This document shows positions 61,139 to 64,000 of a DNA stretch of 64,000 nt, piece by piece. The stretch's first letter is position 1. Each line of letters opens with the position of its first letter. The stretch is from the NCBI GenBank assembly GCA_964425605.1, contig CAYRNR010000002.1, positions 62,001-126,000 on the forward strand. Reading direction: 5' to 3'. This DNA is from CAYRNR01 sp964425605. Lineage in GTDB: Bacteria; Myxococcota_A; UBA796; UBA9615; CAYRNR01. A program made the translations under genes and the position numbers. Under the pieces are notes generated by a model that worked only from the letters and a program-made list of their open reading frames with translations, did not search any database and was not told where the DNA came from.

Positions 61139-61843
61139 TCAGATGCGCTCGGCCGCCACGATGATCACCGGGTCCTGGGGTACGTCGTCGTAGCCGCCGG
61201 TGCTCGTGGTGGGCACAGCGGCGATGGTGTCGAGCACGTCGAGGCCCTCGATCAGCTCGCCGAACACCGCGTACCCCGGCGGGTTGTCCAGGAACTCGTT
61301 GTCCACGTGGTTGACGAAGAACTGGGACGTGGCCGTGTCGGGCTGGCTCGTGCGGGCCATGGCGAGGGTGCCGCGCAGGTTCGACAGCCCGTTGTCCGAC
61401 TCGTTGACGATGGGATCGTGGGTGGCCTTGGACTGCATGTCCTCGGTCATCCCCCCGCCCTGGATCATGAACCCCGAGATCACCCGGTGGAACGTGGTGG
61501 CGCCCAGGCCGTCGGTTCCGTCGTAGAACCCCTCGTCCACGTAGGTGAGGAAGTTGGCCACGGTGATGGGGGCCAGCTCGTCGTTGAGCTCCACGACCAT
61601 CTCGCCGAGGTTGGTCTCGAGGCGCACGCGGGTGCCGCCACCCGTGGCGTCGTCGTCGTCACCGGCGGTGGTGTCGTCGTCGTCACCGGTGGCGTCGTCG
61701 TCGTCGCCGGCCGTGGCGTCGTCGTCGTCACCCGCGGTGGCGTCGTCGTCGTCGCCGGCCGCGCTGTCGTCGTCGCCGGAGTCGGGGCAGCCGCCGATCA
61801 GCAGCGCGAGGATCGGAAGAAAAAGGAGAAAGGGTGTACGCAA
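61139..61843 (-). CDS. Cyclophilin-type peptidyl-prolyl isomerase lipoprotein
   Basis: 234 residues. Lipobox IGGC (Cys19), about 44 residues of DDDDATAG repeats (24-67), then a cyclophilin domain with VVELNDELAPITVANF, TTFHRVISGFMIQGGGMT (active-site FHR), MARTSQPDTATSQFFVNHVDN and AVFGELIEGLDVL. Probably a membrane-tethered foldase for exported proteins such as the many neighbours here. It diverges from the methyltransferase gene and lies just upstream of the phosphodiesterase gene. Confidence 0.9.
   Translation of the reverse strand: MRTPFLLFLPILALLIGGCPDSGDDDSAAGDDDDATAGDDDDATAGDDDDATGDDDDTTAGDDDDATGGGTRVRLETNLGEMVVELNDELAPITVANFLTYVDEGFYDGTDGLGATTFHRVISGFMIQGGGMTEDMQSKATHDPIVNESDNGLSNLRGTLAMARTSQPDTATSQFFVNHVDNEFLDNPPGYAVFGELIEGLDVLDTIAAVPTTSTGGYDDVPQDPVIIVAAERI
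61643..61774 (-). repeat. 24-base tandem repeats encoding DDDDATAG
   Basis: About five consecutive copies of a 21-24-base unit (GDDDDATA/GDDDDTTA) in the cyclophilin gene linker. Copies are nearly identical, implying recent duplication or slippage. The linker length is likely strain variable. Confidence 0.85.
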
Positions 61844-61908
61844 GGTTTGCCTCCTGGTCGCGTATGTACTGTTCTACATGACCTCGATGGTCAATGGCGG
61901 AGATCGAC

Positions 61909-62658
61909 ATGCTCGCTCCTTCGGATTCTCGACTCGACTTCGGTTACTCCTTCTGGTGGAGCCACGGCCACGGCCTGCTCGCTGGCGCCCTGGCGCTGTT
62001 CGCGTTCGTGCTCGTGGCGTTCGGCGTGACCGGCTGGGTGATCGTCGTGTTCGCCGCGCTGGCGCTGTGGGCGTGGGCCGGATACCTGATGCTGCGCCTG
62101 GTGTTCCGGGCGCACCTGCCGCTGAAGATGCCCACGCCGCGATTCATGGACGCCGGCGAGGGCGCCGTGCTGGACCTGGGGTGCGGCTCGGGGCGCACGT
62201 CGATCATGGTCGCGACCGCGCGCCCGGGCGTGCAGGTGACCGCCCTGGACAACTTCAGCGCCAGGTACATCCGTGACCACGGCGAGGCGCGCCTGTTCAG
62301 CAACCTCGACATCGCCGGCGTCCTGGAGCGCGTGAAGCTGCAGCGCGGCGACATGCTGAACCTGCCGTTCGACGACGAGACCTTCGACGGCGCGGTCAGC
62401 TCGTACGCCCTGGACCACCTCAAGGGCCACATCCCCCGCGCCCTGGCCGAGGCCCGCCGCGTGCTCAAGCCCGGCGGCCAGCTCCTGCTGATGGTCATCC
62501 TCCCCGACCTGTACATGAACGTGTGCTACCCCGGCCTCGTGGGCCTGGCCTTCCCCACCCTGAACAGGTGGCACCGCATGCTGCGGGAGGCCGGCTTCGA
62601 GGTGGTGCTGGAGGACGCGCCCGCGGGCGGCGGCTGGTTTCTGCTGAAGCGGACCTAG
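61909..62658 (+). CDS. Membrane-attached class I methyltransferase
   Basis: 249 residues from the ATG at 61909, where GGAG lies 6 bases upstream; an in-frame ATG at 61894 lacks a ribosome site. Two hydrophobic segments (about 20-45 and 50-65) precede a SAM domain with VLDLGCGSGRTSIMVA, TALDNFSARYI, QRGDMLNLPFDDETFDGAVSSYALDHL and RRVLKPGGQLLLM. Relatives act on lipids or quinones. Located just before oleA but in its own 112-base-separated unit. Confidence 0.82.
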   Translation: MLAPSDSRLDFGYSFWWSHGHGLLAGALALFAFVLVAFGVTGWVIVVFAALALWAWAGYLMLRLVFRAHLPLKMPTPRFMDAGEGAVLDLGCGSGRTSIMVATARPGVQVTALDNFSARYIRDHGEARLFSNLDIAGVLERVKLQRGDMLNLPFDDETFDGAVSSYALDHLKGHIPRALAEARRVLKPGGQLLLMVILPDLYMNVCYPGLVGLAFPTLNRWHRMLREAGFEVVLEDAPAGGGWFLLKRT

Positions 62659-62770
62659 CGCGACTTTCATTAATTTCTGAAACATGTGAAACTGCACCGT
62701 CGCGGTGGGCTCACGATCCGACATCTCGATCGACCCCCGCACGCCGAACCCCAACATCGAGGACCTACCG

Positions 62771-63787
62771 ATGCTGTTCGAAAACGTCTCCATTCTCAGC
62801 GTTGACCGCGAAGATCCCCCCCACCGCATCACCTCCGCTTGGATCATGGAGCAGCTCGCACCGACGACCGACCGGCTCGGCATCCCCGCAGGCCTGCTCG
62901 AGGGCCTGACCGGCATCGTGGCCCGCAAGTGGTGGGACGAGGGCGCGCAACCCTCCGGCGTGGCCACCCTGGCGGCGGAGAAGGCCATCGCGGCCGCGGG
63001 CATCGAGCGCCGCCAGCTCGGCGCGCTGATCAGCACCTCGGTGTGCCGCGACTACATCGAGCCCTCCACGGCCTGCCTGGTGCACGGCAACCTGGAGCTG
63101 GCCCCGGACTGCCTCAACTTCGACATCTCCAACGCCTGCCTGGCGTTCATCAGCGGCATGGACCAGGCCGGGATGATGATCGAGCGCGGCGAGATCGACT
63201 ACGCCATCGTCGTGGACGGCGAGTCCAGCCGCTACCCCATCGAGCAGACCATCGAGCGCCTCTTGGAGCCCGATACCGACGAGGCGAAGTTCCGCGACAA
63301 CTTCGCGACGTTGACCCTCGGTTCGGGCGCCGTGGCCATGGTGCTGTGCCGGGCCGACGCGCACCCCGAGGCCCACCGCTACTTCGGCGGGGTGTCCCTC
63401 GCCGCCACCGAGCACAACCGCCTGTGCCTGGGTCAGCCCGACAGGATGGTCACCGACACCAAGCCCCTGCTCATCGAGGGCCTCAAGCTGGCCGCTCGAA
63501 CCTGGGCGCGGTCCCAGGAGGTGATGAACTGGGGCCCCACAGACCTGGATCTGGTCGTCATGCACCAGGTGAGCAAGACCCACACCGAGCAGTGGACCGG
63601 CCTCAGCGGGGTGGATCCCGCCAAGGTCCACACCATCTACGCCGAGTACGGCAACATCGGCCCCGCCGGCATCCCCGTGGTGCTGTCCCAGGCCGTGGAG
63701 CAGGGCAAGGTCGAGCGCGGCGGCACCGTCGCGCTGATGGGCATCGGCTCCGGTCTCAACTCCACCATGGCCAAGGTGGTCTGGTAG
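62771..63787 (+). CDS. oleA: OleA thiolase-fold long-chain beta-ketoacyl condensing enzyme
   Basis: 338 residues starting MLFENVSILSVDREDPPHRITS, the standard OleA start. Catalytic residues are Cys123 in ISNACLAF, His265 in VMHQVS and Asn295 in YGNIGPAG, with Glu97 in YIEPSTA contributed across the dimer. Their spacings (26, 142, 30) equal those I recall for Xanthomonas OleA (Glu117, Cys143, His285, Asn315). It joins two fatty acyl-CoAs head-to-head to a beta-keto acid. oleB follows by 26 bases. Confidence 0.95.
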   Translation: MLFENVSILSVDREDPPHRITSAWIMEQLAPTTDRLGIPAGLLEGLTGIVARKWWDEGAQPSGVATLAAEKAIAAAGIERRQLGALISTSVCRDYIEPSTACLVHGNLELAPDCLNFDISNACLAFISGMDQAGMMIERGEIDYAIVVDGESSRYPIEQTIERLLEPDTDEAKFRDNFATLTLGSGAVAMVLCRADAHPEAHRYFGGVSLAATEHNRLCLGQPDRMVTDTKPLLIEGLKLAARTWARSQEVMNWGPTDLDLVVMHQVSKTHTEQWTGLSGVDPAKVHTIYAEYGNIGPAGIPVVLSQAVEQGKVERGGTVALMGIGSGLNSTMAKVVW

Positions 63788-63813
63788 GCTCCCGGCTTCC
63801 GCACGGAGGCACC

Positions 63814-64000
63814 ATGCAGGTTCCCACCGAGCTGTACCCCTTCCAGGGCCACCACCTGGACCTGGACGGGCTGCGCTACCACTACCTCGACGAGGGCCGC
63901 GGCGATCCCGTGGTGATGGTCCACGGCAACCCCACGTGGTCGTTCTACTGGCGCAAGCTCGTCCTGGCGCTGCGCGACGACTACCGCACCATCGTGCCGG
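63814..64000 (+). CDS. oleB: OleB alpha/beta-hydrolase, 5' part only
   Basis: The first 62 residues are visible, then the window ends. The N terminus GHHLDLDGLRYHYLDEGRGDPVVMVHGNPTWSFYWRKLV is the haloalkane-dehalogenase-like OleB pattern, with HGNPTWSFYWR forming the oxyanion loop. Family members convert the beta-lactone from OleC into a cis-olefin and CO2. It follows oleA and has a GGAGG ribosome site before the ATG. oleC and oleD are expected just beyond the edge. Confidence 0.9.
   Translation, partial: MQVPTELYPFQGHHLDLDGLRYHYLDEGRGDPVVMVHGNPTWSFYWRKLVLALRDDYRTIVP

Noticed and set aside
61643..61774. Possible CRISPR or minisatellite array
   Set aside because: It is a coding tandem repeat within the cyclophilin lipoprotein; no spacers.

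Overview
The window is a very GC-rich, gene-dense bacterial chromosome segment. Four traits suggest a Myxococcota-like (deltaproteobacterial) bacterium, probably uncultured: many lipoproteins with an aspartate-rich linker after the lipobox cysteine, four secreted enzymes ending in Cys-Ser-Cys, a hydrophobic helix and an Arg cluster (MYXO-CTERM-like sorting tails), abundant two-component signalling, and OleA. This placement is inferred from gene content. I saw no rRNA, tRNA, CRISPR array, insertion sequence or prophage. The longest gene-free stretch is about 190 bases (21246-21434, a divergent promoter region).

Region 1 (1-7736) is a type II-like fatty acid/polyketide locus in two divergent halves. 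The leftward half has two tandem ketosynthase proteins, each fusing an active KS to a second KS-fold domain that has lost its catalytic residues. The rightward half is a translationally coupled set: ACP, GcvT-like folate enzyme, thioesterase, ketoreductase and malonyl-CoA:ACP transacylase. It continues beyond the left edge and is the best candidate for an undescribed pathway.

Region 2 (7743-20591) holds a c-di-GMP phosphodiesterase response regulator, an exonuclease-phosphatase lipoprotein, a Cpx-like envelope stress system (Spy/CpxP-like protein, regulator, kinase) with a CpxR-like box, a NifX/NifB-type protein, a methyltransferase, and two large secreted carbohydrate-active enzyme candidates with C-terminal anchors.

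Region 3 (20601-33586) has a TetR/short-chain dehydrogenase pair with a near-consensus promoter, two metallo-beta-lactamase-fold proteins, DUF1697, a geranylgeranyl reductase-like flavoprotein, a giant acyl-CoA dehydratase activase-type protein, an EFR1 flavodoxin-ferredoxin protein and a VapBC-type module.

Region 4 (33597-43577) is MurJ plus a six-gene overlapping signalling operon: kinase, receiver, UrtA-like binding protein, a second giant hybrid kinase, CheR and CheB. It has neither a transporter nor chemoreceptors.

Region 5 (43634-61843) is rich in exported proteins: lipoproteins, an RCC1-like propeller, a PQQ-like propeller, a thermolysin/fungalysin-like metallopeptidase, a gingipain-like C25 peptidase, a penicillin acylase, a phosphodiesterase and a cyclophilin. 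A TetR regulator next to the metallopeptidase shares a conserved operator with the divergent promoter region of the two peptidases.

Region 6 (61909-64000) has a membrane-attached methyltransferase and the start of an ole (long-chain olefin) cluster: complete oleA and truncated oleB.
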